64,000 nt of DNA from an uncultured Eubacteriales bacterium. GTDB lineage: Bacteria; Bacillota; Clostridia; Christensenellales; UBA1242. Positions 1 to 7,631 of the stretch are shown here, in pieces. The position numbers were made by a program, and so were the translations under genes. The notes below the pieces were generated by a model. That model worked only from the letters and a program-made list of their open reading frames with translations, made no database searches and was not told the origin of the DNA. The first letter of the stretch is position 1; every line of letters begins with the position of its first letter. Location of the stretch: the NCBI GenBank assembly GCA_948607205.1, contig CAPERS010000001.1:73804-137803 (forward strand). Reading direction: 5' to 3'.

Positions 1-222
1 GAAAAACGCCCAGTCAGCGCTGTTCAAATTGACAATATGGTCGCAAACATTGAAAAGAATATTCAAAATCGCCTGCTTCAAGAAGTCAAATCATCAGAGA
101 TTGGCGAAATGGTGATGGAGCAACTCAAAAAAGTTGACGATGTTGCTTATGTTCGCTTTGCATCAGTATATCGCAAATTCACAGACCTCACTTCATTCAA
201 ACGCCTTCTTGATGAAGTTTAA
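1..222 (+). CDS. nrdR: NrdR transcriptional repressor, C-terminal fragment
   Basis: The gene enters from the left edge already in frame, so only the last 73 codons are visible. The fragment opens with a KRPVS segment, continues through an IEKNIQNRL helix and ends with the VMEQLKKVDDVAYVRFASVYRKF block, split here as VMEQLKKVDDVAY and VRFASVYRKF. This is the distal part of the ATP-cone domain of NrdR, the zinc-finger/ATP-cone repressor of ribonucleotide reductase genes. The N-terminal zinc ribbon lies outside the window. The protein ends soon after the conserved block, which is the normal length. A degenerate repeat patch follows the stop codon. Identification is firm because the C-terminal block is very characteristic. 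Confidence 0.9.
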   Translation, partial: EKRPVSAVQIDNMVANIEKNIQNRLLQEVKSSEIGEMVMEQLKKVDDVAYVRFASVYRKFTDLTSFKRLLDEV

Positions 223-234
223 AAGGCGATGCCT

Positions 235-291
235 CCTACTAAGTGAAACAAGTGTTGTTTTCAAAAACAATACATTTGAGAGACGATGTCT
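235..291. repeat. Degenerate direct repeat, copy 1, downstream of nrdR
   Basis: The copy begins CCTACTAAGTGAAACAA, continues with a GTGTTGTTTTC...AAAACAAT segment and ends in TTTGAGAG-ACGATGTCT. The same order recurs about 112 bp downstream with substitutions and small indels. Short self-complementary pieces (GGCGATGCC at 225-233, AGACGATGTCT at 281-291) flank it. Function is unknown. It could be the decayed remains of a small palindromic element. Confidence 0.55.
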
Positions 292-346
292 CATACTAAT
301 CAAAAACCAATTTTGTTTGATGTCAAATTTTTCAAAGATATTTTTT

Positions 347-403
347 CCTACTAAGTGAAACAAATGTTATTTAAAGACAATTTTTTTGAGAGGAGTTGCG
401 TCT
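347..403. repeat. Degenerate direct repeat, copy 2
   Basis: This is the second copy of the unit at 235-291: identical over CCTACTAAGTGAAACAA, then a diverged middle (ATGTTATTTAAAGACAAT) and TTTGAGAG...GCGTCT. The rest of the 297-bp stretch between nrdR and sigE is AT-rich with no credible gene. Confidence 0.55.
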
Positions 404-472
404 TTTTAGGCAAATAAAAAAATAAAAACTTAATCAACAAAACCGAAACTTACTTAAAACAAAAATTATAAC

Positions 473-512
473 AAAAAACAAACCATATTTTTAAATCATG
501 ATTTGTTTTTTT
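473..512 (-). terminator. Rho-independent terminator of spoIIGA-sigE
   Basis: Read leftwards just past the sigE stop, an AACAAATCAT arm pairs with ATGGTTTGTT (one or two G-T pairs) and is followed by a T-run. It sits at the expected place for terminating the sigE transcript. Confidence 0.6.
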
Positions 513-519
513 GAGTTGT

Positions 520-1254
520 TTAACATCTTTGCTCTTTTTCTATTTTCACTCGCATTTCATCAAGTATGCGTTTTTCAAGACGAGAAATATAACTTTGACT
601 TATTCCAAGTTTGTCAGCAACTTCCTTTTGAGTTAGTTCATCTTGCCCTGTCAAGCCATAACGCAAAATCATTATTTCTTGTTCGCGAGATGATAGCCCT
701 TCAATAAGCATATGAACAATTTGTTTATCTGCGCTGTCGTCAACAGTTTTTTCAATAACGTCTTCCTCGCTTTGCAAAACATCGGCAAGGAAAAGTTGAT
801 TGCCCTCCTTGTCCATGCTTATAGGTTTATCAAGACTGATATCCAAAGATGTTTTAGAAGTTTTGCGAAGAAACATGAGTATCTCATTTTCAATACACCG
901 ACATGCATAGGTTGCAAGCTTTATATTTTTATCAATATTAAACGTTTTAACTGCTTTAATCAATCCCACAGAGCCTATTGAAATCAAATCTTCAAATTCA
1001 ACCGAAGTATTTTCAAATTTCTTTGCGATATAAACGACAAGTCGCAAATTGTGTTCAATCAAACTGTTGATTGCTCTTGCACTGCCTTGTGATTTAAGCA
1101 AAAGAAGTTCATTTTCTTCTTCAGATGAAAGTGGCGCAGGAAGGTCTGCGTGACCATAAACATAACAAACAATATTTTCAGGGTCTTGAAAATTTATATA
1201 CTTTTTGAAGGTGTTATAAAGCCAAAGCTTAATTTTGAAAATAATTTTAAACAT
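520..1254 (-). CDS. sigE: RNA polymerase sporulation sigma factor SigE
   Basis: This is the mother-cell early sigma factor, 244 residues, made as a pro-protein. The first roughly 30 residues are a membrane-associating pro-sequence, followed by the LPAPLSSEEE start of the mature factor. Region 2 (NLRLVVYIAKKF, FEDLISIGSVGLIKAV, FATYACRCIENEI-like segment) and region 4 (SSREQEIMILRYGL and the helix-turn-helix KEVADKLGISQSYISRLEKR) are intact. AAAGGAGA lies a few bases before the ATG. spoIIGA, encoding the processing protease, is directly upstream (19-bp gap), the classical spoIIG operon. spoIIR, whose product triggers SpoIIGA, is also in this window at 40664-41188. Confidence 0.96.
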   Translation of the reverse strand: MFKIIFKIKLWLYNTFKKYINFQDPENIVCYVYGHADLPAPLSSEEENELLLLKSQGSARAINSLIEHNLRLVVYIAKKFENTSVEFEDLISIGSVGLIKAVKTFNIDKNIKLATYACRCIENEILMFLRKTSKTSLDISLDKPISMDKEGNQLFLADVLQSEEDVIEKTVDDSADKQIVHMLIEGLSSREQEIMILRYGLTGQDELTQKEVADKLGISQSYISRLEKRILDEMRVKIEKEQRC

Positions 1255-1273
1255 AATATCTCCTTTTAAAATA

Positions 1274-2083
1274 TTAAATTATCTCGCCATGAAGAAGTAT
1301 ATTTTTCCCAAACGACCGCTCGAATCCAGAAAAGGTCAAACCAAGCATCATGTTTTTATATTCCTTTGTCACACCGTTGCCACATATGTCAACTTTGCCA
1401 ACAGAAAAAACTAGAATTTGTGTTCCGCTTGCAATTGTGCTTAGTTTGATATAGTGAGCATTGTTCAGTGTTGTCAAATCAGTTTTTTTGAGATAGGCTG
1501 ATAGATAATTTGTATTCTCATATAGTTTTTTAAATATGTCGAAATTGATTAAAACAACAGGTTTTTTGGTGATTGGGTCATAAAGCAAATTTCCGCTGTC
1601 TAAAAAGCCCTCTTCCTCGACAAGTTTTCCGTCATTAAATATTTTGACTTTGAATGAAAAATCTTCAATGTGCTTTTGCCTAAGTCGCATTTTGAAAATG
1701 CTTTTGCTGACCAAAAAAATCACAAGACAAATGGCAAGAACGACCAAAAGTGGCAATTGCCCAAAGGTTGAAGAAATTGCATAGCATCCTCCGCCAAACA
1801 AAAAGGACAGACCCAAAAACACACTATAAATCTGACAAAATCGCTTGAAAGACTTAAAGTTGAATGAGACTGACACAAGAAGAACAGAAACAAAAACTTG
1901 TGTCAAAAGTTTGGCGTAGGACGGAAGTGCAAACAGAGGCAGGATGACAGCGATAATTCCGCCAACCAAAGCAGAAAGCCAGATGAATTTGGCCTTTTCT
2001 TTCAAAAAAAGGGCTGTCAAAAACAAGATGAAGAAGTTGATTGTCAAATTTATAAAAAGCGAAAACTCAATTTCAATAATCAT
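1274..2083 (-). CDS. spoIIGA: SpoIIGA, sigma-E processing aspartic protease
   Basis: Membrane-embedded aspartic protease that removes the pro-sequence of sigma-E. It has 269 residues. The first roughly 145 are a run of hydrophobic segments (about five membrane passes), followed by a cytosolic protease domain. The catalytic signature is visible as EEGFLDSGNLLYDP near residue 175, with the active aspartate in LDSGN. The tail, with GLTFSGFERSFGKNILLHGE, resembles the usual DALIP-like C-terminal region. GAGGTG precedes the ATG. Gene order spoIIGA-sigE is conserved. Upstream (2084-2270) is AT-rich; no unambiguous Spo0A box was found there. Confidence 0.93.
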   Translation of the reverse strand: MIIEIEFSLFINLTINFFILFLTALFLKEKAKFIWLSALVGGIIAVILPLFALPSYAKLLTQVFVSVLLVSVSFNFKSFKRFCQIYSVFLGLSFLFGGGCYAISSTFGQLPLLVVLAICLVIFLVSKSIFKMRLRQKHIEDFSFKVKIFNDGKLVEEEGFLDSGNLLYDPITKKPVVLINFDIFKKLYENTNYLSAYLKKTDLTTLNNAHYIKLSTIASGTQILVFSVGKVDICGNGVTKEYKNMMLGLTFSGFERSFGKNILLHGEII

Positions 2084-2274
2084 TGTTCACCTCTTGCAAC
2101 AAGTTTAATTTATGTGAAAAAATTTACCAAAAAGAAAAAAGTGGAAAAATTAGAGAAAGACGAAAATTAAAAAGAAAATTGTTTTACATCAATTTTCAGC
2201 AATTTTCTCTCTTATTTTCTTAATTTTGCTAAATTTATTTAAATTTTGCAGAAGTTGTTAAATTTTAAATATGT

Positions 2275-2303
2275 TTGACTTTTTTCAAAAGAAAAATTAT
2301 ACT
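2275..2303 (+). promoter_or_regulatory. Sigma-A promoter of rsmE (predicted leaderless transcript)
   Basis: TTGACT (2275-2280), a 17-nt spacer and TATACT (2298-2303). The expected start of transcription, about 7 nt after the -10 box, falls on the ATG at 2310. No Shine-Dalgarno sequence lies between the two, so the mRNA should begin at or within a base or two of the start codon. Confidence 0.7.
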
Positions 2304-2309
2304 TATCTC

Positions 2310-3014
2310 ATGAAAAGATTTTTTGGAAAAATAAAAAATGAACATATGCTCATCGATGAAAGCGAGCATATTCATTTGAGCAAAGTTCTCAGAATGAAAG
2401 TTGGTGACAAAATCATTGTCAATTGTAATGATGAATTTGATTATTATTGCACAATCGAAAGCATAACAAAATCTCAAACAGTTGCAAACGTTGAAAGCAA
2501 AAAAGAATGCCCAGCTCTTCCAAAACGCAATATCGTGCTTTTTCAAGCAATTCCGAAAAAGGAATATTTTGACACAATAATCGCAAAATCTATTGAACTT
2601 GGTGTTTCGAAAATTCAGCCTTTCACAAGCCAGTTCACAGTTGTTAAGGATGTAAAAAAAGATAGAACGATTGCTCAAATTATGACTGCATGCAAACAGT
2701 GTGAGCGTTCAAAACTTGCCGAACTTGGCGACGTCAAAACTTTTTCTGAAATGCTCAATTCTCTTTCAAACTTCGATGTCGTTCTCTTTGCAAATGAGGA
2801 CGAAAATGAAACTTCAAAATTTTCACCTAACTTTGTTGAAAACAAACAAAACATTGCCGTCATTGTTGGCGCTGAAGCAGGATTCAGCCCAGACGAACGA
2901 GAAGCAATCAAAAAGGCTGGCGCAAAGTCAATCACGCTTGGAAAGAGAATCCTTAGAAACGACACTGCTTGCGTCTCAATGCTCACTCTTGCAGGAATCT
3001 TTTCAGATAATTAA
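2310..3014 (+). CDS. rsmE: 16S rRNA (uracil(1498)-N(3))-methyltransferase RsmE
   Basis: SPOUT-family methyltransferase that methylates U1498 of 16S rRNA. The conserved opening (MKRFFGKI, then HIHLSKVLRMKVGD) shows the PUA-like N-terminal domain. The knotted SAM-binding end is seen in VIVGAEAGFSPDE and ITLGKRILRNDTA. The frame stays open upstream to an ATG at 2271, but a sigma-A promoter overlaps that stretch and the family starts at M-x-RFF, so 2310 (234 residues) is chosen. In B. subtilis and many Firmicutes rsmE follows dnaJ/prmA; here it sits alone on the plus strand, between the spoIIGA-sigE and sigG units. It converges on the ylmC-type gene. Confidence 0.92.
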   Translation: MKRFFGKIKNEHMLIDESEHIHLSKVLRMKVGDKIIVNCNDEFDYYCTIESITKSQTVANVESKKECPALPKRNIVLFQAIPKKEYFDTIIAKSIELGVSKIQPFTSQFTVVKDVKKDRTIAQIMTACKQCERSKLAELGDVKTFSEMLNSLSNFDVVLFANEDENETSKFSPNFVENKQNIAVIVGAEAGFSPDEREAIKKAGAKSITLGKRILRNDTACVSMLTLAGIFSDN

Positions 3015-3044
3015 TTTTTGACATCAATATAAGATATTTAAATT

Positions 3045-3074
3045 AAAAAACTAGCAAAAGCTTGCTAGTTTTTT
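3045..3074. terminator. Bidirectional terminator between rsmE and the ylmC/ymxH-type gene
   Basis: AACTAGCAA-AAGC-TTGCTAGTT is a perfect 9-bp stem with a 4-nt loop. A-rich on the left and T-rich on the right, it can terminate both converging transcripts. Confidence 0.85.
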
Positions 3075-3364
3075 GGTTTTTTATCATCATCAACTGAAAG
3101 AATATATGGGTTTGTTGGCACGCCTTGACCACGGAGTTCAACCAAAATCGTGTCTTCCCCAATTTTAACCACACAGCCAAAAGGAATAAAAAGTTGCCCA
3201 GCACCTTTAAAAATATTCCACCCTGATTTTTCACCCGGCACAACAATGCCCAGCACACGCGCACACTGCAAATCAAAAACTATGTCAACAATATGTCCAA
3301 GTTTACGGCCATCCAAAACGTTGACAACTTCTTTGCATCTTAACTCTAAAAATGAACTTTCCAC
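3065..3364 (-). CDS. PRC-barrel sporulation protein, YlmC/YmxH family
   Basis: Small PRC-barrel protein of the family found next to sigG or elsewhere in sporulation operons of Bacillota; the biochemical role is not established. Visible family features are LRCKEVVNVLDGRKLGHIVD, then FDLQCARVLGIVVPG and FIPFGCVVKIGEDTILV. The start is uncertain. A TTG at 3412 gives 115 residues, but the family begins a few residues before the KEVVNV segment, which fits the GTG at 3364 (99 residues). A TATAAT sequence lies immediately upstream of that GTG. It lies downstream of sigG, as in Bacillus, supporting the assignment. Confidence 0.8.
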   Translation of the reverse strand: MESSFLELRCKEVVNVLDGRKLGHIVDIVFDLQCARVLGIVVPGEKSGWNIFKGAGQLFIPFGCVVKIGEDTILVELRGQGVPTNPYILSVDDDKKPKN

Positions 3365-3444
3365 ATGATTATATATGCAACCCTTCAACAAAAAATGCCA
3401 AAATATTTGCAAAAATATTTAAGCATAAAAAATTCAAAAAAACA

Positions 3445-4218
3445 TCAAGTCAAAAACTCTTTAATTGATTTAAGAGCATTTTTTTCAAGCCTTGAAACTT
3501 GCGCCTGACTGATTCCAATCTCCTCACTGACTTCCACTTGAGTTTTGCCAACGTAATATCTCATCATGAGGATTTCTTTCTCACGTGAAGAAAGCGCTTT
3601 GATTGCATCCTTAATTGAAATATTTTCATAAAGTGCTTCATCAGTGTTTTTGGTGTCTGCAATTTGGTCGAGAAGATGAATTGTGTCACTGCCATCTGTG
3701 TAAATCGGCTCGCTTAGTGAAACAGTTTCACTGATTGCATCAAGCGCCAAAGTGACAGTTTTTACAGGAAAGTTAATCACTGAGGCTATCTCGTCAACAG
3801 TCGGCTCTTCTATTGACTTTTTTGACAACTCGTCTTTGGCCTGCAATGCCTTGTATGCAACATCTCTAAGACTGCGCGAAACACGAACGGAATTGTTGTC
3901 GCGCAGAAAACGCCTTATCTCGCCAATAATCATTGGCACTGCATAAGTTGAAAATTTTACTGCCAAGGTTTCATCAAAATTGTCAATCGCTTTCATAAGC
4001 CCAACACAACCCACTTGAAACATGTCATCCGCTCTGTCACCTTTACCACCAAATCGATGAACAACCGACAAAACAAGCCTCAAATTTGCCACAACAAATT
4101 GCTCACGTGCAAATTCGTCACCAGTTTTAAGTTTGCGCATAAGTTCCATCATCTGAGCACCAGTCAGTTTTGGCAGTTTTGAAGTATCAACACCAGCAAT
4201 AACCACTCTAGACGCCAT
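3445..4218 (-). CDS. sigG: RNA polymerase sporulation sigma factor SigG
   Basis: Late forespore sigma factor, 257 residues. The diagnostic start IAGVDTSKLPKL matches the conserved N-terminus of sigma-G. Region 2 (NLRLVLSVVHRFGGKGDRADDMFQV in part, GCVGLMKAIDNFD, FSTYAVPMIIGEIRRFLRD) and region 4 (SSREKEILMMRYYVG, ISQAQVSRLEKNALKSI) are complete. The ATG at 4218 is preceded by AAGGGGGTG at good spacing. An in-frame TTG at 4236 lies before this ribosome-binding site and is rejected. In Bacillus sigG directly follows spoIIGA-sigE; here rsmE and the ylmC-type gene lie between the two units. Confidence 0.96.
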   Translation of the reverse strand: MASRVVIAGVDTSKLPKLTGAQMMELMRKLKTGDEFAREQFVVANLRLVLSVVHRFGGKGDRADDMFQVGCVGLMKAIDNFDETLAVKFSTYAVPMIIGEIRRFLRDNNSVRVSRSLRDVAYKALQAKDELSKKSIEEPTVDEIASVINFPVKTVTLALDAISETVSLSEPIYTDGSDTIHLLDQIADTKNTDEALYENISIKDAIKALSSREKEILMMRYYVGKTQVEVSEEIGISQAQVSRLEKNALKSIKEFLT

Positions 4219-4348
4219 AAAACACCCCCTTGTCAAGAGATATCTTTCTCAAACGCCAAAACAATTATTCCCACTCGACAAAAACCGACAAAACAAGTGG
4301 ACTTTCACCAAATTTTAATCGGTTAAAGTGCAAAGCAAACTTCAAAAC

Positions 4349-4382
4349 AAAAAACTCAGCAAACTTTCCCTGCTGAGTTTTT
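4349..4382. terminator. Terminator between the 4397-4840 gene and sigG
   Basis: AAAACTCAGC and GCTGAGTTTT form a 10-bp stem around an 11-nt loop, followed by T-rich sequence on the right and preceded by A-rich sequence. It should terminate the minus-strand gene at 4397-4840. Confidence 0.75.
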
Positions 4383-4396
4383 ATTGTATTTTTTAT

Positions 4397-4840
4397 TTAT
4401 TTTGAGCTTAACTCTCTATCCACCTTTTTGGCGAAAGATTTAAGACGGAAACCTTTTGTCTCTTCCCAATAGGCTCTCATAAGCGGTTTACTGTAAACTT
4501 TTGCAATGTCATCCATGTATGGCTTGTTTGATTCGCGATAAACCATGTCAGTTTTCATCATACTGTAAGCAAGTTCGGAATGAAGAATCAGCATAGTGGC
4601 AAACTGCCTTTCTTTGCCATTGAGCGCACGCACTTTGGCTTTGTCACTTAGAAGTTCTTTAAGTTCGTCTTCATGTTCTGAATAAAACATCCAAATTTCA
4701 CGATGACTTTTGACAAGCAAAGCCTTATTTTTGATTTTTGTCCTCATAATAGTAAACGCAAAGAACGCCGTGAACGCCAGCGCACCCCACGCAAGAAAAC
4801 AAGTTAAAACGATCTCAAAAGTTGACATATCCACCCTCAT
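4397..4840 (-). CDS. Unknown small membrane-anchored protein
   Basis: I do not recognise this 147-residue protein. It has one N-terminal hydrophobic segment (about residues 8-32) followed by a basic stop-transfer stretch (RTKIKNK) and a charged, probably helical cytoplasmic part rich in Glu, Lys and Arg. Two ATGs in frame are possible (4840 and 4828). The bases between them contain GAGGGTGG, very close to the second, so neither start is decisive. A TTGACT lies upstream with -10-like TACAAT at sub-optimal (15-nt) spacing. It stands alone between terminators. No function is proposed. Confidence 0.7.
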   Translation of the reverse strand: MRVDMSTFEIVLTCFLAWGALAFTAFFAFTIMRTKIKNKALLVKSHREIWMFYSEHEDELKELLSDKAKVRALNGKERQFATMLILHSELAYSMMKTDMVYRESNKPYMDDIAKVYSKPLMRAYWEETKGFRLKSFAKKVDRELSSK

Positions 4841-4936
4841 ATATAACTATATTGTATAACTTTTTTTCAGAAGTCAAATTATTTATAGCTAAATATAATT
4901 TGCGAAATATTTCGAGTATTGTCAAAAACATAAAAT

Positions 4937-5767
4937 TTATTTATATTTTTTTATCATTTCGATTATTTTCTCTGCCCTTGCTCTTGCCAGATTTAAAAAT
5001 GAATCAGTGCTCATATTATCATATTTTCTTGGCTCACCACAGCTAAGTCTATGTAGTTCAAGCATAATTACATTGTCATAGCTTGTTTTTGCAAGTTTTT
5101 GACAAACCTTTTCATAATCAATTTTTCCGTCAAATGGCAACATATGAAGGTCGCGAGTATAATCATAGCCATATTCCCAGTCCATTAAGTTGTCATGAAG
5201 ATGTATCGCAAGGATTCTGTCACCATATTTTTCTAAAATATCAAAATCAGGTCGATAAAGATTGTGATGCCCAGCATCATAACATAGCCCTAAAAAATCA
5301 GACTTTATGTTATCCAGCAAAAAGGTGAAATGGTCAAAATTTGGAGCGTCCAAATTTTCCAATGCAATTTTCACATTCTTCTCTTCTGCAACTTTTAAGA
5401 TTTTTTCCATGCAATCTAGTGCATATTGACTTGTTGGAAGAGCCAAATCTGTTGCACCACCTTCCGTTCCATGCAAAACAGCAATATGAATATCATATTT
5501 TGCACAAAGTTTAATTTGCCTTATTACATCTTCAACATATTCTTTGTTGCTTTCGCCTTTTGCCCACAAATCATTTGCAGGCTTGTTGTTTAAATGAACA
5601 TAAGGAATTTTTAATCCTTGCTTTTTTGCTTCCAAAATTGCGTTTTCTTCTCCGCCAACTTTAAATGCAATCATAATATTGTTAAATCCAGCCTTTTTAA
5701 CATTAGCGCAAATTTCAGAGATGTTTCCGCCACACTCGTTATTAGAGTTTATTCCAATCTCAAACAT
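4937..5767 (-). CDS. Sugar phosphate isomerase/epimerase, TIM-barrel (AP endonuclease 2-like) family
   Basis: A 276-residue TIM barrel of the xylose-isomerase-like / AP endonuclease family 2 superfamily. Metal-ligand motifs of the fold are recognisable: AVLHGTEGG (strand 3), ALENLD (strand 4), LCYDAGHHNLYRP (strand 5), LAIHLHDN (strand 6) and VIMLELH (strand 8). Members isomerise or epimerise sugars or inositol derivatives using a divalent metal; the exact substrate cannot be told from sequence. GGAGG precedes the ATG. There are no pathway genes next to it, so context gives no further clue. Confidence 0.82.
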   Translation of the reverse strand: MFEIGINSNNECGGNISEICANVKKAGFNNIMIAFKVGGEENAILEAKKQGLKIPYVHLNNKPANDLWAKGESNKEYVEDVIRQIKLCAKYDIHIAVLHGTEGGATDLALPTSQYALDCMEKILKVAEEKNVKIALENLDAPNFDHFTFLLDNIKSDFLGLCYDAGHHNLYRPDFDILEKYGDRILAIHLHDNLMDWEYGYDYTRDLHMLPFDGKIDYEKVCQKLAKTSYDNVIMLELHRLSCGEPRKYDNMSTDSFLNLARARAEKIIEMIKKYK

Positions 5768-5855
5768 ACATTCCTCCTATAAAAAATTATCAATTTAATT
5801 AATTTTTCTAATGTATAACTAATATAAAATCACATCAAATTATAAATTTAAAATC

Positions 5856-6422
5856 CTATTCCAAAATTTCTTTATTGGAATTGATAATTTGATTATTTAT
5901 ATGTTGATCCGAAATATTATTCACCAATTCTATATCAAAATATTCTATCGTTTCTACCACTTTAGCTTTTGCTTTTTTATTTTTTCTATCTTTAATAAAA
6001 CTGATAAAATAGAAAAGATTATAAATTATTAAAACTAGAACAGCTAACCCTATTACACCTACAACAATCCAAAAAATAACAGTGAGCACTGGAGCTGCTA
6101 TATATTTTAACAATAAGTTAAATATAAAACTTCGTAAATCTAAATTTAACCAAGAAAAAATTATCCCTAAAGATGAAAAAAATGATACCGATCCAAATAT
6201 AATTGATAATGTCTTCCTTATCCAATGAGATTGTTTTTTATTTATATACAATCCACAACAAGAACAAATCGTCATAATGATACCAGTAGTATTATATGGT
6301 GTAAATAAAAATTTTTTATAAATAATCCTGGTAATAGTATCAACACCTAGTGCTCCTCCGATTATAACTGCAAATAAAATTATAAATACAGATTTAATCT
6401 TCACCTTCTTATTTTTTTTCAT
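5856..6422 (-). CDS. Unknown AT-rich multi-pass membrane protein
   Basis: A 188-residue protein with about four hydrophobic segments (roughly residues 10-30, 45-60, 72-95 and 110-145) separated by short basic loops, and a polar C-terminal tail containing KNKKAKAKVVE. I do not recognise a family. The gene is more AT-rich than its neighbours and uses more ATA, AAT and TTA codons, which may point to recent acquisition. It has its own good promoter (6437-6465) and a GGGG ribosome-binding site. It stands alone between the isomerase gene and the dnaJ terminator. Confidence 0.72.
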   Translation of the reverse strand: MKKNKKVKIKSVFIILFAVIIGGALGVDTITRIIYKKFLFTPYNTTGIIMTICSCCGLYINKKQSHWIRKTLSIIFGSVSFFSSLGIIFSWLNLDLRSFIFNLLLKYIAAPVLTVIFWIVVGVIGLAVLVLIIYNLFYFISFIKDRKNKKAKAKVVETIEYFDIELVNNISDQHINNQIINSNKEILE

Positions 6423-6436
6423 TATCCCCTTTTTTG

Positions 6437-6465
6437 ATTATATCATGAAATAACTGTATTTTCAA
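6437..6465 (-). promoter_or_regulatory. Sigma-A promoter of the 5856-6422 gene
   Basis: Read leftwards: TTGAAA (6465-6460), a 17-nt spacer and TATAAT (6442-6437), about 15 bp before the ATG. Confidence 0.7.
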
Positions 6466-6485
6466 AATAAATTTAAGAAAAAATC

Positions 6486-6510
6486 AAAAAATGAGCATAT
6501 GCTCATTTTT
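6486..6510 (-). terminator. Terminator of the hrcA-dnaJ operon
   Basis: AAAATGAGCAT and ATGCTCATTTT form a perfect palindrome overlapping the dnaJ stop codon and ending in a T-run in the minus direction. Confidence 0.8.
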
Positions 6511-7631
6511 TACTTTGTATTCTTTTTGAAGTTTGAGAATTTTGGGTATTGATTATCGTCAAGGTTTTGTGCAAGTTCTTCGATTTTGGCTTTTGTGGCT
6601 TTATCAAGGCTTTTTGGCACTTCGGCTTTGATTGTGACAAGCATATCGCCATAATAGTCACGGTTCAAAGCTTTCACGCCTTTATTTTTCAGCCTCATAA
6701 CCGTTCCGCTTGCAGTAAGCTCGGGAACAGTGAGAGTGTAAGCGCCTTTAAGCGTTGGGATGTCAATCTTTCCACCAAGCAAAGTCGTTGTGAAAGGCAG
6801 GTATAGGTCAAGATAGATATCATTGCCTTTACGCACAAGCACTTTATTTGGAAGCACGCTCATCTTGATATTAAGGTCGCCGTTTATGCCTTCGCGCGTT
6901 GGTGCGTTACCTTCGCCACGCATGCGAAGTGTTTGACCGTCATCAATGCCTGCTGGGATTTTAACAGTGATAGTTTTGTTTACCCGCTTATTGCCCTTGC
7001 CACCACAATCAGAGCATTTTTCCTTGATAATCTTGCCCGTTGCGTTACATTTTGGACAGCCTGCCTCACGAATTGTTGTGCCAAACATAGTGTTTTGCTG
7101 GAAGCGCACTCTGCCTGTGCCACGGCATTCAGGACAAGTTGAAAACTCCTTGCCATTTTTTGCACCAGTGCCATTGCAAGATGAGCATTTTTCCACCTTG
7201 CCGATTGTGATATTTTTCTCACAGCCAAAGCAAGCTTCTTCAAAAGTCAAATTCATTGCAAGGTTGATGTCAGCGCCACGCTCTTGCACGCGAGCGCCAT
7301 TTCCACCACCACCGAATGCAGAAAAGATGTCAGAGAATATATCAGAAAATCCTCCGCCACCACCGCCAAAGAAATCGCCAAAGCCACCTGCACCACCTTG
7401 CCCAAACGGATTGCCATCTGCCGAGCCAAACTGGTCATAATTCGCGCGCTTTTTAGAGTCACCTAAAACTTCATATGCCTCATTGATTTCCTTAAATTTC
7501 GCTGCTGCTTCGTCTGTTTTATTTAAGTCTGGGTGATATTTTTTGGCAAGACGACGATAAGCAGATTTAATCTCATCGTCACTTGCACTTTTTTCCACAC
7601 CCAAAATTTGATAATAGTCTTTATTTGCCAT
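6510..7631 (-). CDS. dnaJ: Chaperone protein DnaJ
   Basis: Hsp40 co-chaperone that delivers substrates to DnaK and stimulates its ATPase. At 373 residues it is of standard length. The J-domain carries HPD at residues 33-35; a Gly/Phe-rich linker (about 75-112) follows. Four CxxCxGxG zinc motifs are visible (CSSCNGTG, CPECRGTG, CPKCNATG, CSDCGGKG), then the two beta-sandwich substrate domains. The start codon lies inside the 3' end of the upstream ADP-ribosylglycohydrolase gene (11-bp overlap), so the two are probably translationally coupled. Last gene of the heat-shock operon. Confidence 0.97.
   Translation of the reverse strand: MANKDYYQILGVEKSASDDEIKSAYRRLAKKYHPDLNKTDEAAAKFKEINEAYEVLGDSKKRANYDQFGSADGNPFGQGGAGGFGDFFGGGGGGFSDIFSDIFSAFGGGGNGARVQERGADINLAMNLTFEEACFGCEKNITIGKVEKCSSCNGTGAKNGKEFSTCPECRGTGRVRFQQNTMFGTTIREAGCPKCNATGKIIKEKCSDCGGKGNKRVNKTITVKIPAGIDDGQTLRMRGEGNAPTREGINGDLNIKMSVLPNKVLVRKGNDIYLDLYLPFTTTLLGGKIDIPTLKGAYTLTVPELTASGTVMRLKNKGVKALNRDYYGDMLVTIKAEVPKSLDKATKAKIEELAQNLDDNQYPKFSNFKKNTK

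Noticed and set aside
6946..7440. Plus-strand proline-rich reading frame (164 codons) opposite dnaJ
   Set aside because: It is the antisense shadow of the Gly/Phe-rich and zinc-finger region of dnaJ, with no ribosome-binding site.
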